From the NCBI RefSeq assembly GCF_023008245.1, contig NZ_CP090145.1, positions 3,100,001 to 3,164,000 of the forward strand: a stretch of 64,000 bases of DNA, in the 5' to 3' direction. How positions within the stretch are numbered: the stretch's first letter is position 1; every line of letters starts with the position of its first letter. Under the pieces are notes generated by a model. The model worked only from the letters and a program-made list of their open reading frames with translations. It did not search any database and was not told where the DNA came from. A program made the translations under genes and the position numbers. This document shows, piece after piece, positions 28,530-36,916 of the stretch. The DNA comes from Flavobacterium sediminilitoris. GTDB lineage: Bacteria; Bacteroidota; Bacteroidia; Flavobacteriales; Flavobacteriaceae.

Positions 28530-29462
28530 TTAAAAGAATCTAGGTGAACGAGCTAGTTTTGCTTTGTCATTTAAATTAAATTTTAAAATGATTTCATGTG
28601 AACCATCATTATATTTTTGTAAATCAGTAATAGAATGATCGTACGCATATCCTACAAATATTGAATTTGTTATTTGAAATCCTGCCAGAGCAGAAAACGC
28701 ATCTGTAAATCGATATCCAGCACCTATTACAAATTTTTCGTTTATCATAAAGTTTGCAGATGCATCATAGGTAACGGGTGCTCCTTCAACTAGTTTTGCT
28801 AAGAAAGCAGGTTTAAATTTTAAACTAGGGGAAAGATCAAAAACATAGCCTCCTTGTAAGTAATAATGTGTTTTTCTCCTAATTATAGATTCTTTTATAT
28901 CATCATACGATTCTGTGATTATAAAATTTGGAATTGATAAACCTAGATACCAATTTTCACCATATAAAAATCCTCCTGTGCCTATTATTAATCTTGTATT
29001 ATTGTTTAAATTTTCATTAAAAGCATTGTCTGTTTGACTTCTATAAGTTCCTTTAGACCAATCAATATTTAATAAATTGAAACCTGCATTAATACCAAGT
29101 GATAAAATTGTTTTTTCACTCATTTTTATATGATATGCAAAATTCCCATTAAAATATTGTTGACTTTGTGGTCCAATTTTATCATTGATAACACTTAATC
29201 CTAGACCTGTGTATTCACCTAATTTACCATGAACGCCTAAAGATTGAGTTACTGGAGCTCCATCGATTCCAATCCATTGCGATCGATGAAGTAAAATTGC
29301 TTCAAGTCTTCCGTTTGTACCTGTATAACCAGGATTAATACTCATAGTATTGTACATATACTGTGTATACTGTGGTTGTTGTTGACCAAGTAGACTATTT
29401 TTACAAAATGTTATTAAAATTACGAGAAGAAATTTTCTTAATATATTGTTTGTTTTTTTCAT
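28530..29462 (-). CDS. PorP/SprF family type IX secretion membrane protein
   Basis: This 310-residue outer-membrane protein has an N-terminal signal and the family hallmark YTQYMYNTMSINPGYTG, followed by a beta-barrel pattern. PorP/SprF proteins associate with the type IX secretion system; SprF is needed for surface delivery of the SprB adhesin, and paralogs usually sit next to the adhesin they serve. Here the adhesin gene is immediately upstream (22 bp gap) and the OmpA/PD40 partner immediately downstream. The gene probably exports the 1,101-residue protein. Confidence 0.92.
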   Translation of the reverse strand: MKKTNNILRKFLLVILITFCKNSLLGQQQPQYTQYMYNTMSINPGYTGTNGRLEAILLHRSQWIGIDGAPVTQSLGVHGKLGEYTGLGLSVINDKIGPQSQQYFNGNFAYHIKMSEKTILSLGINAGFNLLNIDWSKGTYRSQTDNAFNENLNNNTRLIIGTGGFLYGENWYLGLSIPNFIITESYDDIKESIIRRKTHYYLQGGYVFDLSPSLKFKPAFLAKLVEGAPVTYDASANFMINEKFVIGAGYRFTDAFSALAGFQITNSIFVGYAYDHSITDLQKYNDGSHEIILKFNLNDKAKLARSPRFF

Positions 29463-29484
29463 ACTTAAAATAGTTTACTTTGAA

Positions 29485-32400
29485 TTATTTAGCAACGTAT
29501 ATCCATCCAGATTTTGATATATTTAATTCATCAACTTTTAATGAATAAAAATAAGTTCCAACTGGTACTGATTCGCCTTGTTTTATTACACCATTAACAT
29601 TTGATATTCCATTCCATGTGTTCTGATATGATTTTGTTTCATAAACCATATTTCCATATCTATTGAATATTTCTAATTTGTTATTTGGGTAATTTTCAAT
29701 ACAATCAATTATGAAAAATTCGTTCTCTCCATCATTATTTGGTGAAAATTCATTATAAACCGTTAAGCAAATAACCATTACTTCTGCGATAGCTACATTA
29801 TTATCAGGATTACTATCTACTGGATCAGAGTTTAATATTGTAGCTGTATTTGTAAAGTTTCCTGAAGCATTTATCGTTACAGTAATTTGTAAAGTGGCAC
29901 TTTGTCCTGCTAATAATTGACTAATTAACCAAAGATTTGTTGATGAATCATAAGTCCCTATAGTAGTCGTATTAGAAACATAGTTATATCCTGATGGCAA
30001 ATCTTCAAGTACTTCAATATTTTGGATGTCTGATGTTCCATTATTTGAAACAGTAATTGTGAAGACGATAGTTTCTCCAACTGCAATTTGCGAAACATTT
30101 GCAACTTTTGTAATTGTAAGGTCTGAACAAACAGTAATTGGAATATCTAATGAAGCAGAAGCTGTAGCACTACAAAGAGTAGCCCCTGAATATGTTACAT
30201 TAACATTTCCTGTTGTTACTTCATTCCACTCTATGGTAACAAAATTTGATGAAGAGTCACCTCCAGAAGTAATTAAACCTCCTGTAACAGACCATTGATA
30301 ATTAGTCATATTGGGTTCAGTAGTATATGTATATTCATTACTAAAACAAATATTTGCTGTTTCTCCATCTATTGTAGCATCACTTGTTGAATTTATAATA
30401 ACAGTTACTTCTAATCTAACACTACTTTCACACGTTGTTCCAACAATTGCTGCGTAATACATTCCATTAGTAAGAAGTGTTGTAGGATCTAAAGGTGTTC
30501 CACCTGTGGAAGCAGTATACCATGCAATAGGAAATTCGTTTACTTGTATATCAGCTACAGTTGCATTTTGAGATACACAAAACTCTTGAGTCGTATCGTT
30601 AGTTGTAGGTGTTGCTTCATCAGAAATAGTTACAGTTACTTCTAATCTAACACTACTTTCACAAGTTGTTCCAACAATTGCTGCGTAATACATTCCATTA
30701 GTAAGAAGTGTTGTAGGATCTAAAGGTGTTCCACCTGTGGAAGCAGTATACCATGCAATAGGAGATTCGTTTACTTGTATATCAGCTACAGTTGCATTTT
30801 GAGATACACAAAATTCTTGAGTCGTATCGTTAGTTGTAGGTGTTGCTTCATCAGAAATAGTTACAGTTACTTCTAATCTAACACTACTTTCACAAGTTGT
30901 TCCAACAATTGCTGCGTAATACATTCCATTAGTAAGAAGTGTTGTAGGATCTAAAGGTGTTCCACCTGTGGAAGCAGTATACCATGCAATAGGAGATTCG
31001 TTCACTTGTATATCAGCTACAGTTGCATTTTGAGATACACAAAATTCTTGAGTCGTATCGTTAGTTGTAGGTGTTGCTTCATCAATGATAGTAATGATTA
31101 CTTCTTTTAAATCGCCAGGGTTATTTGAACATTGGGTGTTAGAATCAGTAATACTTAAATAATAAGAAACAGGACTATCATTAGTTGTCAATCCGTTTAT
31201 AGTTAGAACACCATTTGAATCGATAGAATATGTAATATTTCCATTAATCAATCCGTCAGTAATTTCATTTGTTGCATTTGCATCAAAATACCAATGAAAA
31301 GTTCCTGTAATTGTACTTGAAGAAGGAGTTATTACAACACTATTAATTGCGCATATTGGATTTTCATTTCCTGTTACAGATAAATTATTTCCTGTAGGTG
31401 CTGTATTAACATTTACAGTCACTTCAGTTCTTACAGATTCATCCGGACAGTTTGGATTTTTTGCAGCAGCATAAAAAGTTGTGGCTGTTGTAATTGCTGG
31501 AGTAATAAATGCTTCTCCAGAATTAACCATTCCTATTGGAGTTCCTCCAGAAGGCACATCATACCAGTAAATTTGTAAAGTTGAAGGATCAGCATGTGCA
31601 ATTAAACTAGCTGAACTACCAGAACAAACAACTAAGTTTTGAGAACTAACATCAATAGTAGGTGCTGGAGGCGTTCTTGTAATATCAAATAAGTCTAATT
31701 TTTGAAAAGCAGAAACATTTAATAAAGCGGAATATTGAATAGTGATTCTATCCACTGCCATTCCTGGAGAATATGGTATACTTACAATCTCATTATTTTG
31801 TAAAAGAGTTAGTAAGTCTAAATTTAGTAATCCATTTAGTGATATTGAATTAGCTACATTGGCTCCATTGTATGAACTAATAGTTATATTATTAGCAACT
31901 CCAAGAGTAACTAAAGATGGATCTAATCTTAACCTTATATTAAAAACATCATTTGGATTTGATAATCCATCAAAATATACTGTTTGTTCAATTGATGCTG
32001 CTACATTTAAAATTCCTAAACTTAATTCAGAATATGAATTTAAATCAGAATCAATTACATTTTCTGGGTTATTTACACCCGCACCGCCTAATTCAATAAG
32101 ATCTACTGTTAATCCACTTCCATTAAATGAAGTATATAAAGTATTTCCACATTCATTAGATTGTGATATATAATGAGCACTATAAACTTTTAAATTTTTA
32201 GTGTTATTTAACCCTAGGAGTGATCCAACTCTATTAGTTAATCGAATTCTATTATAAGGTTGATTGGGTGTAACTGCAAGAAAGTACTCGCCTAATTCAT
32301 TAATTACAACTCTTAAACTAGGTGTAGCAAAAGCATTTGGTATTTGAGAACTTCCAGATCCTACGTTAATAATAGAATTGTTCATTTTTGCCTGAATAGT

Positions 32401-32790
32401 AAATTCTTGATTACCAATTAATACAATTCCAAGCACATCAGAAAGAATATTTCCTAAACTTCCTCCTAAAAGAACTTCTAGCAAGTTGTCATCTGATTCA
32501 ATTTTCACATAAGATGTTGTGTTTGCAGGTAAAGTAGTTGGGAATTCAAGTTCAAGGTGCCCCGAGTAACTTCCTATTCCTACTGCAATTCCTGTACTTG
32601 CTCTTACTACTGCAAATGTAGTTTGGTCTAAGTCAGCAGCATTTCCACTATTGTCAACTTCACTTTCTGAAATAATTGATTGAGCGTAAACTAAAGTTTG
32701 AGCTTCAGAATAGCTAAGTTTAATCAGAAAAAAAAGCAGCGCAATAACTTTCCATTTTTCAAAACAATTTTTGAAGTAAAAATTTTCCAT
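29485..32790 (-). CDS. Large secreted adhesin with gliding-motility-type C-terminal domain
   Basis: This 1,101-residue surface protein starts with a signal peptide. The N-terminal third is beta-rich and repetitive. Three nearly identical 77-residue Ig-like repeats cover residues 570-646, 647-723 and 724-800. A DUF11-like domain follows (LTITKVANVSQIAVGETIVF), and a type B gliding-motility-associated CTD ends the protein (NEFSPNNDGENEFFIID). That CTD type is recognised by the type IX system together with a PorP/SprF protein, which is encoded next. Relatives include SprB-like motility adhesins, but the length and the missing long repeat array suggest another surface adhesin. Confidence 0.9.
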   Translation of the reverse strand: MENFYFKNCFEKWKVIALLFFLIKLSYSEAQTLVYAQSIISESEVDNSGNAADLDQTTFAVVRASTGIAVGIGSYSGHLELEFPTTLPANTTSYVKIESDDNLLEVLLGGSLGNILSDVLGIVLIGNQEFTIQAKMNNSIINVGSGSSQIPNAFATPSLRVVINELGEYFLAVTPNQPYNRIRLTNRVGSLLGLNNTKNLKVYSAHYISQSNECGNTLYTSFNGSGLTVDLIELGGAGVNNPENVIDSDLNSYSELSLGILNVAASIEQTVYFDGLSNPNDVFNIRLRLDPSLVTLGVANNITISSYNGANVANSISLNGLLNLDLLTLLQNNEIVSIPYSPGMAVDRITIQYSALLNVSAFQKLDLFDITRTPPAPTIDVSSQNLVVCSGSSASLIAHADPSTLQIYWYDVPSGGTPIGMVNSGEAFITPAITTATTFYAAAKNPNCPDESVRTEVTVNVNTAPTGNNLSVTGNENPICAINSVVITPSSSTITGTFHWYFDANATNEITDGLINGNITYSIDSNGVLTINGLTTNDSPVSYYLSITDSNTQCSNNPGDLKEVIITIIDEATPTTNDTTQEFCVSQNATVADIQVNESPIAWYTASTGGTPLDPTTLLTNGMYYAAIVGTTCESSVRLEVTVTISDEATPTTNDTTQEFCVSQNATVADIQVNESPIAWYTASTGGTPLDPTTLLTNGMYYAAIVGTTCESSVRLEVTVTISDEATPTTNDTTQEFCVSQNATVADIQVNEFPIAWYTASTGGTPLDPTTLLTNGMYYAAIVGTTCESSVRLEVTVIINSTSDATIDGETANICFSNEYTYTTEPNMTNYQWSVTGGLITSGGDSSSNFVTIEWNEVTTGNVNVTYSGATLCSATASASLDIPITVCSDLTITKVANVSQIAVGETIVFTITVSNNGTSDIQNIEVLEDLPSGYNYVSNTTTIGTYDSSTNLWLISQLLAGQSATLQITVTINASGNFTNTATILNSDPVDSNPDNNVAIAEVMVICLTVYNEFSPNNDGENEFFIIDCIENYPNNKLEIFNRYGNMVYETKSYQNTWNGISNVNGVIKQGESVPVGTYFYSLKVDELNISKSGWIYVAK
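30391..31083 (-). repeat. Three tandem 231-bp repeats inside the adhesin gene
   Basis: Units lie at about 30391-30621, 30622-30852 and 30853-31083. Spacing is exactly 231 bp, and the units differ at only a few bases. Each encodes 77 residues (DEATPTTNDTTQEF onward), so gain or loss of units keeps the frame. Confidence 0.95.
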
Positions 32791-33203
32791 AAAAAAATAT
32801 TGTTTAAGTTAATAAAAAATAGAGTTGTCCTTTATAAGAAAAAGGTAAAAAAAATGCCTAACAAGGTTTGAAATATTTATTATTAAAATAATTATACTAA
32901 ACCTATCTGACATAAGCTCTTTTATTAGTTTTGTTTGTTCTTGATATGTAAATTTACGTATTTTTATGTTAAAACATTTACACTTTTATTATAATTAAAG
33001 TTAATTTTTTAATTAATTTACAATAAATTTACTATTAGAACATTAATTTAATAACAATATTCTTAATATTATTATTGTATACAAACACATTATTTTAAAA
33101 TTAATAACCTTCATTTTTAAAACTCTTAATGAAAGAATAAGTCTACTCCTAAATATTAATAGAATTTGTATATTTGCTTTACTCAAATTTTTAAACTTAA
33201 ATT
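32791..33203. other. Divergent intergenic region upstream of adhesin operon and small membrane gene
   Basis: This 413-bp AT-rich region separates the minus-strand adhesin operon from the plus-strand small membrane gene. A -7-like box TATATTTG lies at 33169-33176 for the plus gene, but no TTG sits at the expected distance. I see no clear promoter for the adhesin operon, no ORF and no RNA gene. Confidence 0.5.
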
Positions 33204-33386
33204 ATGGGAATGAATAAAAATACGGTATTAGCTTGGGCAACCTTTATAATGATTTTAATGGGATTACTTTTAATAGGGTTAGGTATTTATAGATATGCTG
33301 ATATTGCAGGTTGGGGTTTTTCTGCTGTGGGAGTAGGCTTTTTTGCCATAGCATGGGTATTTAATGCCTTAAAGGGAAGAGTATAA
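33204..33386 (+). CDS. Small membrane protein, CAL67264-type family
   Basis: This 60-residue protein contains two hydrophobic helices (about 8-28 and 33-52; AWATFIMILMGLLLIGLGIY and GWGFSAVGVGFFAIAWVF). It matches, as far as I recall, the conserved Flavobacteriia family named CAL67264. Function is unknown. It stands alone and is followed by a strong terminator, which supports a real gene despite its size. Confidence 0.85.
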   Translation: MGMNKNTVLAWATFIMILMGLLLIGLGIYRYADIAGWGFSAVGVGFFAIAWVFNALKGRV

Positions 33387-33407
33387 TTTTTTAGAGAAAC
33401 AAATATG

Positions 33408-33436
33408 AAGTCGGTTATAAATAACCGACTTTTTTA
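33408..33436. terminator. Rho-independent terminator
   Basis: An 11-bp perfect inverted repeat (arms 33408-33418 and 33421-33431) is followed by a run of T at 33430-33435. It ends the small membrane protein gene. Confidence 0.88.
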
Positions 33437-33602
33437 TTTTAATAGCTAAGAGGAGAGTTTTTAAGATGATTTTTTTAATTATATGTGTTGTTTTATTGGG
33501 TAATGAATTTTAGAATCGAATACATATCAGTAGATCGATTTAAATGGAGTATCCTGAAAAGCCAATTTAAAAATAGAGTAGGGTAAACAAACAAATAATA
33601 AA

Positions 33603-34793
33603 ATGAAAAAATTATCAACCTTTTTAATCTTGTTTCTTTTTGTGCAACAAGTAAGTTTCTCTCAGTGTGCAAATGGAGATTGTAGCACTGCAAATATGGA
33701 TTTTGAACCTAATGCTTATTTTGTGAGTAATGCCGATTGGCAAGCGTCACATGGAACACCATCTGTGAGTCCAAATAATGCATGGATGTGGTCTGCAAAC
33801 GGAATTGGAGAAGGAATCAACTATCATTCCTATAATTTTGTTGCAGGTCGTCAATATTGCATAACAATAGTAGCAACAACAGTTGTTAGAGGAGGAGGTT
33901 TAGCCGATCCTAATGCACATTTTAAAATGATTGCCACTCAAGGTGATGTTATAGGTGGTGGAGGCACAGCTCTACCAGCTTTACCTTCACCAAATCAACT
34001 AATAGCTAATGAAAATTGGAATGCAACAGGACCTCCAAGTACAAATTCTTATACATATACTTTTACAGCTACAAATAATTTCGATAATTTATGGATTTAT
34101 CCATATTCAAGTACAATGCCAGTTGTAGAATTAACTCTTAAAAGATTAATTATTTGTGATATAACTCCAGAACCTTGTGCTATTAAGTTTAAAATTGGTT
34201 TAAGCGAACAAGGAGGAGGAGATACAGCCATAACAGTTCAATCAGATCCAATTCCTTTAGGTGGTGTAGTTACTATGAATATAATCAAAAATGGTTCAAG
34301 TGTATATAATGGATTACCAATCAGCTATATTGGAACACCAGGTAACTATACAATATGTATGACATTAACTTTAAAGAGTGGTGTTAAGTGTACAAAATGT
34401 TTCGATTTCTGTATTGGTAAATGGTATGAAAAGGATAAATTATCAATAAATGAAGTAGAAGACATAATTTCAACTAAAACAAAAATTAAAGATTATAATC
34501 CATTCCCAGAAGAATTGAAAGAAAAAAACATTGAAGAATTATTTAAAAATGATGATGTTCAATTATTCCCAAACCCAAATACAGGAATATTTACGATTCA
34601 ATCTAATAATGAAGTATTGATTGAAAGTATTACTATTGATAACTTGACTAATAATAGATTAGTTAAATTGATTAAACCACAAACAACTTCTGTTAATATA
34701 GATTTATCTAAAGAAGACGCAGGTATATATATTGCTAAAATTAAATTCAGAGATGGAACTACTATCAATAAAAAAATTATTATAAAAAAATAG
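33603..34793 (+). CDS. T9SS type A sorting-domain protein
   Basis: This 396-residue secreted protein has a signal peptide (MKKLSTFLILFLFVQQVSFS). A beta-rich, Cys-containing N-terminal region resembles a carbohydrate- or protein-binding jelly roll. The type A CTD at the C-terminus starts with LFPNPNTGIFTI and ends in a Lys-rich strand (KKIIIKK). The CTD is cleaved during export through the type IX system and the cargo is then attached to the surface or released. I see no catalytic motif. The gene is not in an operon. Confidence 0.85.
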   Translation: MKKLSTFLILFLFVQQVSFSQCANGDCSTANMDFEPNAYFVSNADWQASHGTPSVSPNNAWMWSANGIGEGINYHSYNFVAGRQYCITIVATTVVRGGGLADPNAHFKMIATQGDVIGGGGTALPALPSPNQLIANENWNATGPPSTNSYTYTFTATNNFDNLWIYPYSSTMPVVELTLKRLIICDITPEPCAIKFKIGLSEQGGGDTAITVQSDPIPLGGVVTMNIIKNGSSVYNGLPISYIGTPGNYTICMTLTLKSGVKCTKCFDFCIGKWYEKDKLSINEVEDIISTKTKIKDYNPFPEELKEKNIEELFKNDDVQLFPNPNTGIFTIQSNNEVLIESITIDNLTNNRLVKLIKPQTTSVNIDLSKEDAGIYIAKIKFRDGTTINKKIIIKK

Positions 34794-34939
34794 AAATAGT
34801 TTTAGATCAAATTAATTTCATAAAGCGATTCTAAATTCAATTATTTTAAACGAATAACAACATTTACTATTCAAAAAGAAAATGTCTGTTTTTTCAGGCA
34901 TCTTCTTCGTTTTGCTCTAAATTTAACGCAATATAGCCA

Positions 34940-34970
34940 TTGATTTTTTTAAATTTTAAGCCTATATTTG
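34940..34970 (+). promoter_or_regulatory. Predicted Bacteroidota promoter of ettA
   Basis: TTG at 34940-34942 is followed after 20 bp by TATATTTG at 34963-34970. The match to TTG-N19/20-TAnnTTTG is complete. The implied leader to the ATG at 35078 is about 100 nt. Confidence 0.6.
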
Positions 34971-35077
34971 TACACGTATTAAGTATTTTTTAAATAGTTG
35001 AGGATGATTCTAATTTTTATTAAATATCTTAATTTAAAAGAACACTCATATTAATATTTTAAATTAATAAAAAAACA

Positions 35078-36772
35078 ATGTCAGACGATAAAAAAGTGAT
35101 TTTTTCAATGTCTAAAGTAAACAAAATTTACTCTAGTACTAATAAACAAGTTTTAAAAGATATTTATTTAAGCTTTTTTTATGGAGCTAAAATAGGTATT
35201 CTTGGTCTAAATGGATCTGGAAAATCTTCGTTATTAAAAATTATAGCAGGTTTAGATAAAAATTATCAAGGAGATGTTGTATTTGCTCCAAACTATACTG
35301 TTGGTTATTTAGAACAAGAACCACAATTAGATGAAACAAAAACAGTAATTGAGATTGTTAGAGAAGGAGCCGCAGAAATTTATGCGCTTTTAGATGAATT
35401 TAATAAAATTAATGATAGTTTTGGCTTACCAGAAGTTTATGAAGATGCTGATAAAATGCAGAAGCTTATGGATCGTCAAGCAGAACTACAAGATAAGATT
35501 GATGCAGCAGGAGCATGGGAAATTGATAATAAACTAGAAGTAGCAATGGATGCGCTTCGAACACCTGATAGTGATACACCAATTAGTGTTCTTTCAGGAG
35601 GAGAAAAACGTCGTGTGGCTTTATGTAGGCTGTTATTACAACAACCAGATGTATTACTATTAGATGAGCCAACTAACCACTTAGATGCAGAATCAGTACT
35701 TTGGTTAGAGCAACATTTACAACAATATGCAGGAACAGTAATTGCAGTAACTCACGATAGATATTTCTTAGATAATGTTGCTGGATGGATATTGGAATTA
35801 GATAGAGGTGAAGGTATTCCATGGAAAGGAAACTATTCTTCTTGGTTAGATCAAAAATCAAAAAGAATGGAACAAGAAGAAAAAACAGCTTCAAAACGTA
35901 GAAAAACACTAGAACGAGAATTAGATTGGGTTCGACAAGGTGCAAAAGGAAGACAAACAAAACAAAAAGCTCGTCTTCAAAACTATGACAAACTTTTAAA
36001 TGAAGATCAAAAAGTATTAGATGAGAAATTAGAAATTTACATACCAAATGGACCTCGTTTAGGAACAAATGTAATAGAAGCAAAAAATGTAGCTAAAGCA
36101 TTTGGAGATAAATTATTGTATGATGATTTAAATTTTACACTTCCTCAAGCTGGAATTGTTGGAATCATAGGTCCAAATGGAGCTGGTAAATCTACTATTT
36201 TTAAAATGATTATGGGAGAACAACAACCAGATGGAGGAGAATTTTTAATTGGGGATACAGTTAAAATTGCTTACGTAGATCAATCACATTCCGATATTGA
36301 CCCAGATAAATCAATTTATGAAAACTTTTGTGATGGACAAGAATTAATGATGATGGGAGGAAGACAAGTGAACTCTAGAGCTTACTTATCACGTTTTAAT
36401 TTCGGAGGAAGTGATCAAAATAAAAAAGTAGCAACACTTTCTGGAGGTGAACGAAATCGTTTACATTTAGCCATGACACTAAAAGAAGAAGGTAATGTTT
36501 TATTATTAGATGAGCCAACAAATGATTTGGACATTAATACTTTAAGAGCTTTAGAAGAAGGTTTAGAAAATTTTGCTGGTTGTGCTGTAATAATCTCTCA
36601 CGATAGATGGTTTTTAGATAGAGTATGTACACATATTTTAGCTTTTGAAGGAGAATCACAAGTATATTATTTCGAAGGAAGTTTTTCTGATTATGAAGAA
36701 AATAAGAAAAAGCGACTAGGTAAAGAAGTTACACCTACAAGAATTAAGTATAAAAAGTTAATACGAAACTAA
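35078..36772 (+). CDS. ettA: Energy-dependent translational throttle protein EttA (ABC-F)
   Basis: This 564-residue ABC-F protein has two nucleotide-binding domains: Walker A GLNGSGKS at residues 43-50 and GPNGAGKS in the second, signatures LSGGEKRR and LSGGERNR, and Walker B LLLDEPTNHLD and LLLDEPTNDLD. A charged linker (KRRKTLERELDWVRQ) lies between them. EttA binds the ribosomal E site and gates the first elongation cycle according to the ATP/ADP ratio. Length and motifs match EttA better than Uup or YheS. The gene is monocistronic with its own promoter and terminator. Confidence 0.95.
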   Translation: MSDDKKVIFSMSKVNKIYSSTNKQVLKDIYLSFFYGAKIGILGLNGSGKSSLLKIIAGLDKNYQGDVVFAPNYTVGYLEQEPQLDETKTVIEIVREGAAEIYALLDEFNKINDSFGLPEVYEDADKMQKLMDRQAELQDKIDAAGAWEIDNKLEVAMDALRTPDSDTPISVLSGGEKRRVALCRLLLQQPDVLLLDEPTNHLDAESVLWLEQHLQQYAGTVIAVTHDRYFLDNVAGWILELDRGEGIPWKGNYSSWLDQKSKRMEQEEKTASKRRKTLERELDWVRQGAKGRQTKQKARLQNYDKLLNEDQKVLDEKLEIYIPNGPRLGTNVIEAKNVAKAFGDKLLYDDLNFTLPQAGIVGIIGPNGAGKSTIFKMIMGEQQPDGGEFLIGDTVKIAYVDQSHSDIDPDKSIYENFCDGQELMMMGGRQVNSRAYLSRFNFGGSDQNKKVATLSGGERNRLHLAMTLKEEGNVLLLDEPTNDLDINTLRALEEGLENFAGCAVIISHDRWFLDRVCTHILAFEGESQVYYFEGSFSDYEENKKKRLGKEVTPTRIKYKKLIRN

Positions 36773-36784
36773 TATTTAAAATGA

Positions 36785-36835
36785 TAAAAAAAGCCATCAA
36801 TCTAGTTATTTAAACAGTAATTGATGGTTTTTTTA
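36785..36835. terminator. Rho-independent terminator of ettA
   Basis: Inverted repeat arms are 36785-36801 and 36820-36834, with an A-rich start, a GCCATCAAT/ATTGATGG stem including one G-T pair, and a T-rich tail. Confidence 0.8.
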
Positions 36836-36916
36836 TTTTTGAATATAGATATTAGTATGATATTTATTATATTTAAATAAAAAATAAGCAGTTAAGTATC
36901 TTAAAAATCTTCTCAA

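Noticed and set aside
30380..31090. Regular tandem repeats that might be read as a CRISPR array
   Set aside because: The unit is 231 bp, has no spacers and is fully coding in one frame of the adhesin gene.
31742..32173. A 143-residue plus-strand ORF
   Set aside because: It is opposite the adhesin gene, and its composition fits a shadow frame.
33493..33693. A 66-residue minus-strand ORF
   Set aside because: It overlaps the signal peptide of the T9SS cargo gene on the other strand and has no family features.
35673..36083. A 136-residue Leu/His-rich minus-strand ORF
   Set aside because: It is the antisense shadow of ettA, with low-complexity composition caused by the codons of the real gene.
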